Shown: piece after piece, positions 1 to 7,809 of the stretch | Position numbering within the stretch: the first letter of the stretch is position 1 | How the letters are laid out: each line of letters begins with the position of its first letter | Source of the DNA: Rhodospirillales bacterium | Lineage (GTDB): Bacteria; Pseudomonadota; Alphaproteobacteria; Rhodospirillales; UBA2165 | Direction of reading: 5' to 3' | Length of the DNA stretch: 64,000 nucleotides | Assembly (NCBI GenBank): GCA_012960465.1 | Contig: DUBF01000148.1 | Location: 18,032 to 82,031 of the forward strand | Notes under the pieces: generated by a model | Database searches by the model: none | What the model saw: only the letters and a program-made list of their open reading frames with translations | Told to the model about the DNA's origin: nothing | Translations under genes and position numbers: made by a program

Positions 1-1
1 G

Positions 2-214
2 TGGCGAGCTTTTTTAGGAGCTTACCTATTTGGTGGAATTACAATTATACAATTACATGCGCAAGGATTTGGCGTGGAAATTGCCCCTGAATTCCTGTCT
101 ATGCTGCCCTATCTTGCGACGATAGTGGTTCTTGTTCTTATATCACGGGATAGTTCTCGGGCAAAACTTAACGCTCCTGCTTGTCTGGGTAGGAGTTTTC
201 ACGAGGCAGGCTGA
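2..214 (+). CDS. ABC transporter permease, C-terminal fragment (BMP/nucleoside type)
   Basis: The frame is open from the window edge to a TGA at 212-214, giving about 70 residues. They include a hydrophobic LGAYLFGGIT stretch, a second membrane segment around PYLATIVVLVLIS and a tail ending LGRSF. This resembles the C-terminus of the inner-membrane permeases of simple-sugar/nucleoside ABC importers that work with BMP-family binding proteins. A BMP-family binding protein gene starts 33 bases downstream, which supports the call. The 5' part lies outside the window, so neither the start nor the full topology can be seen. The substrate is probably a purine nucleoside or base, inferred from the following genes. 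Confidence 0.7.
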   Translation, partial: WRAFLGAYLFGGITIIQLHAQGFGVEIAPEFLSMLPYLATIVVLVLISRDSSRAKLNAPACLGRSFHEAG

Positions 215-247
215 TTTTATGGTTCAACATTTTATTGGAGGTAAAAC

Positions 248-1330
248 ATGATTTCAAAAAAAATAATATTGGGGGCGCTTTTGTCAGCTGTCATGGCTGT
301 TGGTGCTACCGTCGGACAAGCAGCAGATAAAAGGACCAAAGTTGGTTTTGTTTATGTTGGTCCTATTGGGGATCATGGCTGGTCCTATCAACATAATGTT
401 GGACGGTTGGCGGTCAACAATGCTTTTGGCGATAAGGTAAAGACGACTTATGTGGAGTCGGTGCCGGAGGGGGCCGACGCTGCGAGGGTCATTACTAAAC
501 TTGCTCGCTCAGGGCATAAGCTTATTTTTACGACGTCGTTTGGTTATATGAACCCGACGTTAAAGGTAGCTAAGCGTTTCCCAAAAGTGAAATTTGAACA
601 TGCAACTGGCTTTAAACGATCTAAAAATCTTGCGACTTATTCAGCGCGTTTTTATGAAGGACGGCACGTTGCAGGTTTGATCGCGGGAAAGATGACAAAG
701 TCGAATGTTATCGGTTACGTTGCCTCTTTTCCAATCCCAGAAGTAATCAGGGGCATTAATGCAACGTTTCTGGCCGCTCGTTCGGTGAACCCAAAAGTAA
801 AAATTAAAATAATTTGGGTGTCTACCTGGTTCGATCCAGGTAAAGAAGCTGATGCAGCTAAGGCCTTAATTGCTCAAGGTGCTGATGTAATTATGCAGCA
901 TACTGATTCTCCTGCACCGCTACAGCAAGCCCAGAAAAATAAAGTGTGGGCGGTCGGCCAGGCATCCAATATGGCTGCTTTTGGTCCTAAGGCCCAGTTG
1001 ACAGCTATTATTGATGACTGGAATGCGTACTACATTCAGCGGACTAAAGCTATGTTGGATGGGACCTGGAAATCCCAAGATGTTTGGGGGGGGTTTAAAT
1101 CAGGTATGGTTAAGATGGCTCCTTATAATAAAGCTATTCCAGCAAATGTAGTGGCAATGGCAGAAAAGGCTAAAGAAGGTATCTTTAACGGTACGGTTCA
1201 TCCATTTACCGGGCCAATTAAGGATCAAAAAGGTAAAATTCGTGTCCCAGCAGGTAAAACTGCTGACGATGGTATGCTTGCAGGTATGAATTTTTATGTT
1301 GAAGGCATCGACGCCACTATGCCCAAATAG
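248..1330 (+). CDS. BMP-family ABC transporter substrate-binding protein
   Basis: A 360-residue periplasmic binding protein of the BMP/PnrA-like family. Residues 1-25 form a signal peptide (basic start, hydrophobic core, AQA-type cleavage site) without a lipobox Cys. The mature start KVGFVYVGPIGDHGWSYQH is the typical BMP opening, and HATGFK and the IMQHTDSPAP region also fit the family. A GGAGG ribosome site lies seven bases before the ATG. It follows the permease fragment and precedes guanine deaminase, so uptake of a purine nucleoside or base is likely. The ligand itself cannot be read from the sequence. Confidence 0.88.
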   Translation: MISKKIILGALLSAVMAVGATVGQAADKRTKVGFVYVGPIGDHGWSYQHNVGRLAVNNAFGDKVKTTYVESVPEGADAARVITKLARSGHKLIFTTSFGYMNPTLKVAKRFPKVKFEHATGFKRSKNLATYSARFYEGRHVAGLIAGKMTKSNVIGYVASFPIPEVIRGINATFLAARSVNPKVKIKIIWVSTWFDPGKEADAAKALIAQGADVIMQHTDSPAPLQQAQKNKVWAVGQASNMAAFGPKAQLTAIIDDWNAYYIQRTKAMLDGTWKSQDVWGGFKSGMVKMAPYNKAIPANVVAMAEKAKEGIFNGTVHPFTGPIKDQKGKIRVPAGKTADDGMLAGMNFYVEGIDATMPK

Positions 1331-1354
1331 GCGTCTGATTATTCAGATTTAAAT

Positions 1355-1386
1355 TGCAGGATCTGGTCGATATGCCGGGTCCTGCA
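1355..1386 (+). other. Strong stem-loop between binding-protein gene and guanine deaminase
   Basis: TGCAGGATCTGG (1355-1366) pairs with CCGGGTCCTGCA (1375-1386), including one T-G wobble, around an 8-base loop. It begins 24 bases after the binding-protein stop and ends 18 bases before the guanine deaminase start. The following sequence has only a short T-run, so full termination is not obvious. Such structures after binding-protein genes often protect the upstream mRNA and lower expression of the next gene; that role is inferred here. Confidence 0.6.
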
Positions 1387-1404
1387 GTTTGATTAAAAGG
1401 TGAT

Positions 1405-2712
1405 ATGTCGATGAACACTGACGTAGGCTCCTCGCTTGCGCTTAAGGGGCGAATTTTAACTTTTAATGATTCGCCCCATAATTATGACTATTGGGAATCT
1501 GGTTGTGTCTTAATTGAAGGTGGTTTTATCACTTCAGTTGGTGATGCGAGCTTAGTCGAAGTTCCAAATGATGTCCGTATCATCGATCATGGTGAAGATC
1601 TTATTTTGCCAGGCTTTGTTGACGGTCATGTGCATTACCCACAAATGAATGTTATTGCATCGTTTGGTGCAAAACTAATTGATTGGCTTAATACCTTCAC
1701 ATTTCCCGAGGAAGCTAAATTCTCGGATAAATCTTATGCGTCTGCTGCAGCAAAGTTTTTTTTAAGTGAAGCGCTCAGAAACGGGTATACCACCAGCGCA
1801 GTATTTTGCACTGTCCACCCTCAGTCGGTTGAAGCGTTTTTCACTGAAGCGGAAAGACTGGGTCTTCGTATGATTGCCGGTAAAGTCCTAATGGATCGCC
1901 ATGCTCCGAAAAGTTTGCTGGATACTGCTCAAACATCTTATGATCAATCCAAGGAATTAATTGACAAATGGCATAACAAGAATAGGGCACTTTATGCGAT
2001 TACGCCACGATTTGCACCGACGTCAACACCTGAGCAACTTGAAGTTTCTGGCGCACTTTACAGAGAAAGCGAAGGCGTCTATGTACAGTCACATGTTTCT
2101 GAAAATGTTGATGAAATCTCTTGGGTTGCAGAGCTTTTCCCGCAAGCTACTTCCTATTTAGACGTTTATAATGGATTTGACTTATTGGGTCCGCGTACAC
2201 TTTATGGGCATGGAGTACATTTTTCTGACGCCGATATTGAAATGGTGAAGGATACGGATACATCAATTATCCACTGTCCAACATCAAATCTTTTTTTGGG
2301 TAGTGGCTTGTTTGAATTTCAGAAATTTAAAGATGTTGGCGCTCGGGTCGCATTAGGTACGGATGTCGGCGGAGGCACTTCACTGTCGCCATTTGCGACA
2401 ATGAAGGCGGCCTACGAAATAGCTCAATTTCGCAACTATTCCTTAACACCGTTTGAGGCATTTTATCTGCTGACACTTGGCGGTGCAGAAGCGTTACATC
2501 TTGGGGATAAAATTGGTCGTATTGCGCCAGGATACGAGGCTGATTTAACTGTTGTTAATTTGACGTCCACTGAAATTATAAGTAACCGTATGAAACAATC
2601 TAATGAATTAGCTGAAATATTATTTTCGCAAATTATCATGGCCGATGACCGGGCTATTCGGACTACCTACGCTAACGGCAAGCAAGTTTACAAGAGTGAC
2701 GAGGAAGCATAA
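1405..2712 (+). CDS. guaD: Guanine deaminase
   Basis: A 435-residue amidohydrolase that converts guanine to xanthine and ammonia. The metal site is visible as LPGFVDGHVHYPQ (His75, His77), QSHVSEN, LYGHGVHF and ALGTDVGGG (the Asp ligand), in the order and spacing of bacterial guanine deaminases. The length is normal for the family. An AAGGTG ribosome site precedes the ATG. The gene sits between a BMP-type ABC importer and an NCS2 permease, so it probably deaminates imported guanine or guanosine-derived base and feeds xanthine into purine catabolism or salvage. No xanthine dehydrogenase is present in the window. Confidence 0.9.
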   Translation: MSMNTDVGSSLALKGRILTFNDSPHNYDYWESGCVLIEGGFITSVGDASLVEVPNDVRIIDHGEDLILPGFVDGHVHYPQMNVIASFGAKLIDWLNTFTFPEEAKFSDKSYASAAAKFFLSEALRNGYTTSAVFCTVHPQSVEAFFTEAERLGLRMIAGKVLMDRHAPKSLLDTAQTSYDQSKELIDKWHNKNRALYAITPRFAPTSTPEQLEVSGALYRESEGVYVQSHVSENVDEISWVAELFPQATSYLDVYNGFDLLGPRTLYGHGVHFSDADIEMVKDTDTSIIHCPTSNLFLGSGLFEFQKFKDVGARVALGTDVGGGTSLSPFATMKAAYEIAQFRNYSLTPFEAFYLLTLGGAEALHLGDKIGRIAPGYEADLTVVNLTSTEIISNRMKQSNELAEILFSQIIMADDRAIRTTYANGKQVYKSDEEA

Positions 2713-2869
2713 TGCTTGAACCAGTGGGCTACTTTTTATGGAGGGACAGTATGCTTGTTTCAATTTATTTATATTAGATTTTCTGAATATAATGTTTAAG
2801 TGATTGACGAACAAATTGTTTATTTTATAAAATTTTATTACAATTTTGTATATAGTATTTTGAGGCTTT

Positions 2870-2897
2870 TTGTCATAACATTATTTGGTTTGATAAA
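2870..2897 (+). promoter_or_regulatory. Possible sigma70 promoter before NCS2 permease gene
   Basis: TTGTCA at 2870-2875 and GATAAA at 2892-2897 are separated by 16 bases in an AT-rich 252-base gap between guaD and the permease gene. The match is partial, and AT-rich DNA gives many such matches, so this is a weak call. I saw no purine riboswitch in the gap. Confidence 0.25.
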
Positions 2898-2964
2898 TTG
2901 TTTAATTAATAAGACAGGCATCATTTTGTGTTATTTTTAATGATATTTTAACAGGAGGTATAGA

Positions 2965-4341
2965 ATGGCGGACCAATCATCAAAGGCGGATTTACAAAAT
3001 CCGGATTATACACCACCACTCAGTCAGGCCATCCCATTAGGCATCCAACATGTACTGGCGATGTTTGCTGGTAACGTGACAGTGCCGCTTTTAATTGCGT
3101 TTGCTGCGGGTGGCCCTCAGCTCATTTCTCCATTGGTGCAAATAGCGCTTGTGGCTGCTGGTGTGGCAACCCTTATTCAGACTATAGGAATAGGCCCAAT
3201 TGGAGCTCGTCTTCCTGTTGTTCAAGGAACTAGTTTTGCTTATGTCGGTATTTTGATTGGTGCTTTAAAAAGTGGAGCAACATTGGCAGCTGTTTTTGGC
3301 GCTTCTTTGATAGGTGGTTTATTCCAGATGATTTTGGGATTTTTCATTCCCCAGATACGTAAATATATTCCACCTTTAGTTTCGGGAGTTGTGGTGTTGA
3401 CCATTGGGTTTACCCTACTTCCTGTCGGTATAAAATACTCTGCTGGTTGCGGAGCATTTCCTAACCCAGCATCATGGTGTCAAGGCGGATTTGGGAGCCT
3501 TTCGAATTGGGGAATGGCTTTATTTGTCATCATAGTAACGCTCCTTATGCGTACTCAAATGAAAGGAATTTGGTCTGCTGCTTCCATATTTTTTGGTTTG
3601 GTAGTGGGCTACGTTGTAGCTATTCCATTTGGAATGGTTAATGCTGGGAAAATCGCCGCAATAGGAAAGGCCGATTGGTTTGGAATGCCGGGTCAATATT
3701 TATTTACCCTAGATTTTACAAGTCCGGCTGCCATTAGTTTGATTGGCCTGATGATTATTATGGCATTTATCACTACAATTGAAACCGTTGGTGATATTTC
3801 AGGAATCACAATGGGTGGTGCAGACCGAGAGCCGACAGACGCTGAACTTAAAGGTGGTATAATGGCTGATGGTCTAGGGTCTGCTGTTGTCTCATTGTTT
3901 GGTGGCCTACCTAATACATCTTATAGTCAAAACGTCGGTTTGGTTTCATATACCAAAGTGATGAGCCGCCATGTGGTTACTATTGGTGCTATATTCTTAA
4001 TATTGGCCGGTCTGGTGCCAAAATTAGGCGCTTTAGTTGCTGCTATGCCATCCCCAGTTCTTGGTGGTGCATCTGTTGTCATGTTTGGAATGATTGCGGC
4101 GGCGGGGATGAAGCTTGTAGGGCAGTCAGGTTTTAGTGCTAAAAACATGGTTATAGTGGCAATCTCTCTCGGCCTTGGACTGGGTATTTGGCAAGTCAAT
4201 CAACTTGCTGGTTTGGCGAAGTATGGCCCTATTCCTTCTGCAAATTTTGCAGATTGGACGATACCATTATTAGTATCAGGTATCGTAGTTTCAGGATTAA
4301 CAGCTGCTATACTAAATTTAGTCATGCCGGATGATGATTAA
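2965..4341 (+). CDS. NCS2-family uracil/xanthine permease
   Basis: A 458-residue, very hydrophobic inner-membrane protein of the nucleobase:cation symporter-2 family, with about a dozen predicted membrane segments. It carries the family signatures QHVLAMFAGNVTVPLL near the start, QGTSFAYVG around residue 90, and the ETVGDISGIT / GGLPNTSYSQNVGLV region in the C-terminal half (residues about 270-330). A strong AGGAGG ribosome site lies seven bases before the ATG. Guanine deaminase upstream favours a purine substrate such as xanthine or guanine over uracil. A terminator follows, so it ends the purine block. Confidence 0.9.
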   Translation: MADQSSKADLQNPDYTPPLSQAIPLGIQHVLAMFAGNVTVPLLIAFAAGGPQLISPLVQIALVAAGVATLIQTIGIGPIGARLPVVQGTSFAYVGILIGALKSGATLAAVFGASLIGGLFQMILGFFIPQIRKYIPPLVSGVVVLTIGFTLLPVGIKYSAGCGAFPNPASWCQGGFGSLSNWGMALFVIIVTLLMRTQMKGIWSAASIFFGLVVGYVVAIPFGMVNAGKIAAIGKADWFGMPGQYLFTLDFTSPAAISLIGLMIIMAFITTIETVGDISGITMGGADREPTDAELKGGIMADGLGSAVVSLFGGLPNTSYSQNVGLVSYTKVMSRHVVTIGAIFLILAGLVPKLGALVAAMPSPVLGGASVVMFGMIAAAGMKLVGQSGFSAKNMVIVAISLGLGLGIWQVNQLAGLAKYGPIPSANFADWTIPLLVSGIVVSGLTAAILNLVMPDDD

Positions 4342-4373
4342 TATTCGTAAATAAACTTAAATATTAGGTGATG

Positions 4374-4412
4374 AAAACCCCCAGTCACAATATTTGGCTG
4401 AGGGTTTTTTTT
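4374..4412 (+). terminator. Rho-independent terminator after NCS2 permease
   Basis: The arms ACCCCCAG and CTGAGGGT form a stem around an AT-rich loop, followed at once by a run of eight T. It starts 33 bases after the permease stop. The A-run on the 5' side means it could also work for the convergent ubiX-like gene on the minus strand. Confidence 0.85.
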
Positions 4413-4432
4413 AAAGCAGTGATCGGCTCAAT

Positions 4433-5011
4433 TTATCTTTGTGGCTGCTTCATTTTACCATCCCACCGTGGTACGGTATCAACCGTAATATTGAACTGAT
4501 CAAGTACACGCATAACGATGTGGTCTACCATGGCCTCTATCTTTTTAGGATGATTATAAAAAGCCATCATCGGTGGCGCGATGCTAACGCCCATGCGCGC
4601 GAGTTTCAGCATGTTTTCCAGATGAATTTGATTGAGTGGTGTTTCACGAGCCACTAATACCAGCTTTCGCTGTTCTTTGATGATTACATCTGCGGCACGG
4701 TGGATCAGATGGGTGCCCTGTCCACTTGAGATAGAGGCAAGGCTTGCCATTGAACACGGAATTACAACCATACCTTCTGTGCGGAATGAGCCTGAAGAAA
4801 CGGCAGCTCCCATATCTCCAGGACCATAATAGACATCAGCCATTGCTGTAACTTGGTCGTAGGTATAACTGGTCTCATGTTCGAGTGTCTGTTGCCCCCA
4901 CTTGCTGATAATTAAATGTGTTTCAACGTTGGTTCCATTCAATATTTCCAGTAGTCGAACGCCTAGAATTGAACCTGTTGATCCGGTTATACCAATAATA
5001 ATTTTTTTCAT
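4433..5011 (-). CDS. ubiX: UbiX-type flavin prenyltransferase
   Basis: A 192-residue protein of the UbiX/Pad1 family, which prenylates FMN to make the cofactor of UbiD-type (de)carboxylases. Visible motifs are the N-terminal GITGSTGSILG flavin loop, the GSFRTEGMVVIPCSMASLA region, and RKLVLVARETPLNQIHLENM with the family's Arg/Glu pair. I chose the ATG at 5011 because the protein then opens MKKIIIGITG. The longer frame would overlap the upstream gene and adds an unrelated N-terminus. The spacing to the VOC gene upstream is 16 bases, so the two are co-transcribed. No UbiD partner is in the window, so it may serve ubiquinone synthesis or an aromatic decarboxylase elsewhere. Confidence 0.88.
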   Translation of the reverse strand: MKKIIIGITGSTGSILGVRLLEILNGTNVETHLIISKWGQQTLEHETSYTYDQVTAMADVYYGPGDMGAAVSSGSFRTEGMVVIPCSMASLASISSGQGTHLIHRAADVIIKEQRKLVLVARETPLNQIHLENMLKLARMGVSIAPPMMAFYNHPKKIEAMVDHIVMRVLDQFNITVDTVPRWDGKMKQPQR

Positions 5012-5027
5012 AAAAATACCATAAATT

Positions 5028-6011
5028 TTAAACTCTTGCGCCTTTTCCTCCGGCACTCGGTTTGGTTGTGGTTTTGGATCCCTCAAAATTCATGCCGAAT
5101 TTTTCCGGAGGGTTGGGACCCCACAAATAGAAACCAACATCCATAGGCCAATCTCTCGGTGTCCAGGCTGCGTCATCGGCGATGTAATCCATATCTGCAA
5201 AATATTCACATAGACCTTCATGTGGGTCGCGTATATACCAAAAGAAGTTGGATCCCAAGGCATGACGGCCTAGTCCCCAGCCATTACGGTAGCCTTTCTC
5301 AAGCATTCCTTGACCACCAAGGCCTACATGGTCAATGTTATCAACCTCAAAGCTTGCATGATGAAAACCGGTTCTATCAGTTTGAAGGAAGCCAACGGTA
5401 TGGTGGTCGCTTCCACCAGGTGGTCGTAAAAAGGCAATTAAACCTTCACTGGAGTCTGTTAATATTAGGCCCATTACATTTGTATAAAAGGCTATTTTTT
5501 TTTCAAGGCTTGTCGTAAATTCCACCATGTGACCAAGCCTATGTGGTTCAGGCTTTGTCTCATATGAAATACTGCCCTTTTTATTTACACGGTCATAATG
5601 ACCTGGACCATTCGCCTGAAAGGCTTCGTGAGGGATTGAGGGTGTTAAACCACCCTTGGAAGGAGCGGGATCGCTGATATTAACGTTATAAATATCCCCT
5701 TCAAAATCCTCAAACCAGATGCCGTCGTATGGCACATCTTTTGGGCAGTCTATTTCTTTGGCAAGATTACTTTTATCAATATTACTCTTAATAGTTATCA
5801 ATCCTTCTTCATCAGCACCGTAAGAGAGGTGATGAAGTTTGCGCTCAGAACCCTCGGTTAAAACAATTTGATCTTGTTCGCGACCAACACAACGCATGAT
5901 TGCCCGGTTTTCAATTTCTTCACCGATCAGTCCAAAATCTTCATAGAATTTTTGCTGTACCGGAACATCTGGAATAATGAGGCCCATATGATGAAAATGT
6001 TTTACACTCAT
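5028..6011 (-). CDS. VOC-family extradiol dioxygenase-like protein (catechol 2,3-dioxygenase type)
   Basis: A 327-residue protein with two glyoxalase/bleomycin-resistance (VOC) domains, roughly residues 5-115 and 155-275. The C-terminal domain holds the likely Fe(II) triad: His161 (RLGHMVEF), His217 or His218 (GFHHASFEV) and Glu269 (LCEYFADM). Length and layout match type I extradiol ring-cleavage dioxygenases, which cleave catechol-like rings next to the hydroxyls. The ring substrate is unknown. The co-transcribed UbiX gene suggests a pathway in which an aromatic acid is decarboxylated before or after ring cleavage. The gap on its 5' side holds the cbtBA riboswitch on the opposite strand. 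Confidence 0.8.
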   Translation of the reverse strand: MSVKHFHHMGLIIPDVPVQQKFYEDFGLIGEEIENRAIMRCVGREQDQIVLTEGSERKLHHLSYGADEEGLITIKSNIDKSNLAKEIDCPKDVPYDGIWFEDFEGDIYNVNISDPAPSKGGLTPSIPHEAFQANGPGHYDRVNKKGSISYETKPEPHRLGHMVEFTTSLEKKIAFYTNVMGLILTDSSEGLIAFLRPPGGSDHHTVGFLQTDRTGFHHASFEVDNIDHVGLGGQGMLEKGYRNGWGLGRHALGSNFFWYIRDPHEGLCEYFADMDYIADDAAWTPRDWPMDVGFYLWGPNPPEKFGMNFEGSKTTTKPSAGGKGARV

Positions 6012-6304
6012 TCTAATTCTGTCCTCGCATTATAGTTCAATTTAAATCAAGACGATCAGCAACATTACGAATTTCTGAAAGTAGCGGATTTCTGTGTTTG
6101 CTGACAATCCCTTTATTTTTTATCACTTTTCCTAAGTTAACTAAATAATTTTTATAAAATATGGCTGAGTCGATTATTTTATATGACCTGAATAGATAAT
6201 GTGCAAAATTTATCGTCTCTCAGAAATAAGTTAATTTAAGGGAGACCTATTTTTGTATTAAGCGGCCTAATACAGATTGACTTTCTTACGACATACGTTT
6301 AACG
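6012..6304. other. Gene-free stretch upstream of the cobalamin riboswitch
   Basis: This AT-rich stretch lies between the divergent VOC gene and the cbtBA leader. I see no convincing ORF, repeat or RNA in it. It must hold the promoters of both transcription units. Confidence 0.5.
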
Positions 6305-6305
6305 A
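6277..6305 (+). promoter_or_regulatory. Candidate promoter of the cbtBA riboswitch transcript
   Basis: A good -35 box, TTGACT, is at 6277-6282. After 17 bases comes a poor -10, TAACGA, at 6300-6305. Its position just before the riboswitch makes it plausible, but the -10 match is weak. Confidence 0.3.
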
Positions 6306-6430
6306 TAGGTGAGATGGTTTACTTCAATATCAAGTGAAAAAAGGGAATAAGGTTCACTAGTTTACGAGAAAGTAATTCCTTAGCTGCCCCCGCAACTGTG
6401 AGCATTTCGCGAGCCAGACACTGCCATCAC
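6305..6430 (+). ncRNA. Cobalamin (B12) riboswitch
   Basis: The conserved blocks of the cobalamin aptamer appear in order. AAAAAGGGAAT is at about 6337-6348, followed by GGTTC. The core GCTGCCCCCGCAACTGTGA is at 6383-6401, and the B12 box GAGCCAGACACTGCC is at 6411-6425. A closing P1 helix can form between GATGG (6313-6317) and CCATC (6424-6428). The aptamer ends about 20 bases before the cbtB start, so the box and P1 lie close to the GGAGGG ribosome site (6441-6446). Bound B12 probably reduces cbtBA translation or leader read-through. I found no second copy in the window. Confidence 0.93.
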
Positions 6431-6450
6431 AAATGAACACGGAGGGTGAT

Positions 6451-6636
6451 ATGAGTGAAACGAAAACTTTACAGAAAACCGCTAAAATAAATACTTTATC
6501 CGATAGATTGGTAGTGGCTTTATTGGGCGGCTTAATGGGTACATTTATTTTGCTAGGTGTTGGCTTCGCCAGTGCGAACCTGATCCACAATGCTACACAT
6601 GATGCCCGGCATGTTAATTCCTTTCCCTGTCATTAG
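6451..6636 (+). CDS. cbtB: Cobalt transporter subunit CbtB
   Basis: A 61-residue protein with one membrane helix (about residues 20-42) and the typical CbtB end, HDARHVNSFPCH, whose His and Cys residues suit metal binding. I chose the ATG at 6451 because GGAGGG lies five bases upstream; the in-frame ATG at 6433 lacks a ribosome site. It follows the cobalamin riboswitch, and cbtA starts nine bases after its stop. CbtA and CbtB were predicted to form a B12-regulated cobalt uptake system on the basis of riboswitch association; the mechanism is not established. Confidence 0.92.
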   Translation: MSETKTLQKTAKINTLSDRLVVALLGGLMGTFILLGVGFASANLIHNATHDARHVNSFPCH

Positions 6637-6645
6637 GTCAAACTA

Positions 6646-7527
6646 ATGTTGCAACGTTTACTCCTTACGGGGCTATTGTCCGGGGCTATTGCTGGTATCG
6701 TACTGACAATAGCACATTTGACTTTAGTGCAACCGCTTATTGTAAAAGCTGAAATTTTTGAAAAGAGTTTGAATGCGCCTGCGGTGAACGTTAGGCATGT
6801 TCACCAGGCGGGGTTCGCTCATATTCATGAGGGTGGAAACGTTCCGCATCTTCATAAAAAAAATTTCCATATCCATGCTGAAGGCACCGCACATGTTCAT
6901 CCGAATACGAAAAAGGGACACACTCACGCGGAGCAAATAAAGACGGTTAAACAGGACCATGGTGTGCATTCGCATATTGAAAATGTGTGGTCGCCTCAAG
7001 ATGGCATTGAACGCTCGTTATACACGTTGGCTGCAAATATTTTAACGGCCATTGCTTTTGGTCTGTTGTTAGTATCTGGTTATACCGTGTACGGTGGTTC
7101 GGTGACGCTCCTTCAAGGTTTTTTCTGGGGTGTTGCTGGTTTTTCTTGCTTCACATTTTTGCCAGGATTAGGGCTACCCCCTGAATTGCCAGCTTCAGTT
7201 TCTGGCGATTTATTAGCTCGTCAAATTTGGTGGCTCGGAACGGCTGCATTGAGTGTTGCTGGCCTGTCATTTCTCGTTTTTGGTTACTCAAATGCCTGGC
7301 GGGCAGTTGGCCTTCTTTTATTAATCATTCCACACGCCATAGGAGCGCCCCACCCAGTCGCAGGTGCAGTTGGGGCCTCCCCACCTGAATTAGCGGCGCA
7401 TTTTGTTATGGTCTCCTTATTTGCATCAGCTATCATGTGGTCAGTTTTAGGTGTTGCGGCGGCTTTTTTGTTTGATAGATTTTTGGTTGAGGATCCAACA
7501 AGCTATTCAAGGACTTCTGCAAATTAA
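6646..7527 (+). CDS. cbtA: Cobalt transporter subunit CbtA with a long His-rich loop
   Basis: A 293-residue inner-membrane protein with about five hydrophobic segments: one at residues 5-28, the others from 125 onward. It belongs to the CbtA family (PGLGLPPELP and HAIGAPHP motifs). Between the first and second segments lies a hydrophilic insert of about 60 residues (51-110) with 15 His, mostly in HxH spacing, such as HVH, HIH, HLH and HTH. This is a strong candidate for binding Co2+ or a similar ion before transport. It is translated directly after cbtB under the cobalamin riboswitch. The protein appears longer than a minimal CbtA because of this insert. Confidence 0.9.
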   Translation: MLQRLLLTGLLSGAIAGIVLTIAHLTLVQPLIVKAEIFEKSLNAPAVNVRHVHQAGFAHIHEGGNVPHLHKKNFHIHAEGTAHVHPNTKKGHTHAEQIKTVKQDHGVHSHIENVWSPQDGIERSLYTLAANILTAIAFGLLLVSGYTVYGGSVTLLQGFFWGVAGFSCFTFLPGLGLPPELPASVSGDLLARQIWWLGTAALSVAGLSFLVFGYSNAWRAVGLLLLIIPHAIGAPHPVAGAVGASPPELAAHFVMVSLFASAIMWSVLGVAAAFLFDRFLVEDPTSYSRTSAN

Positions 7528-7809
7528 CAGTTAGAAATTAGATGAAATCAAAAAACTAGAGGATTTTATCAAGTTTGTGACAGACACTGAACCTATGTTA
7601 AGGCAGAGGCTTTTAAGATACATATCTGGCGTTTTGATACCCAAAAAAACATGTACACCGGCGCAGATGACTAAAGAATGTGCTTGTGCTTATACCAGGC
7701 TGCGATATAGGTCTGTTTTTAGCTCAATCAACAGGATCATTACTGACACATCCCCTTTATGAGAGATTAATTTGATTGTGATTTTGTCACCTAAGAAACT
7801 CTAAAATAA
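7528..7809. other. Gap between convergent cbtA and cobT
   Basis: A 282-base gap. It contains one 61-codon GTG-started frame on the plus strand (7577-7762) with a Cys-containing segment, but it lacks a clear ribosome site and resembles nothing I know. I do not call it a gene. No clear terminator is visible for either flanking gene. Confidence 0.4.

Noticed and set aside
4433-5086. Longer UbiX reading frame starting at 5086
   Set aside because: It would overlap the upstream dioxygenase gene by 59 bases and adds a non-family N-terminus; the ATG at 5011 gives the canonical start.
6724-6999. Minus-strand 91-codon frame opposite the His-rich loop of cbtA
   Set aside because: It is Met/His/Phe-rich only because it mirrors the repeated His codons of cbtA; no ribosome site or family.
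7577-7762. 61-codon GTG-started frame between cbtA and cobT with a Cys-containing segment
   Set aside because: There is no clear ribosome site, no family resemblance, and it lies in a convergent gap; it could be a remnant but nothing supports it.
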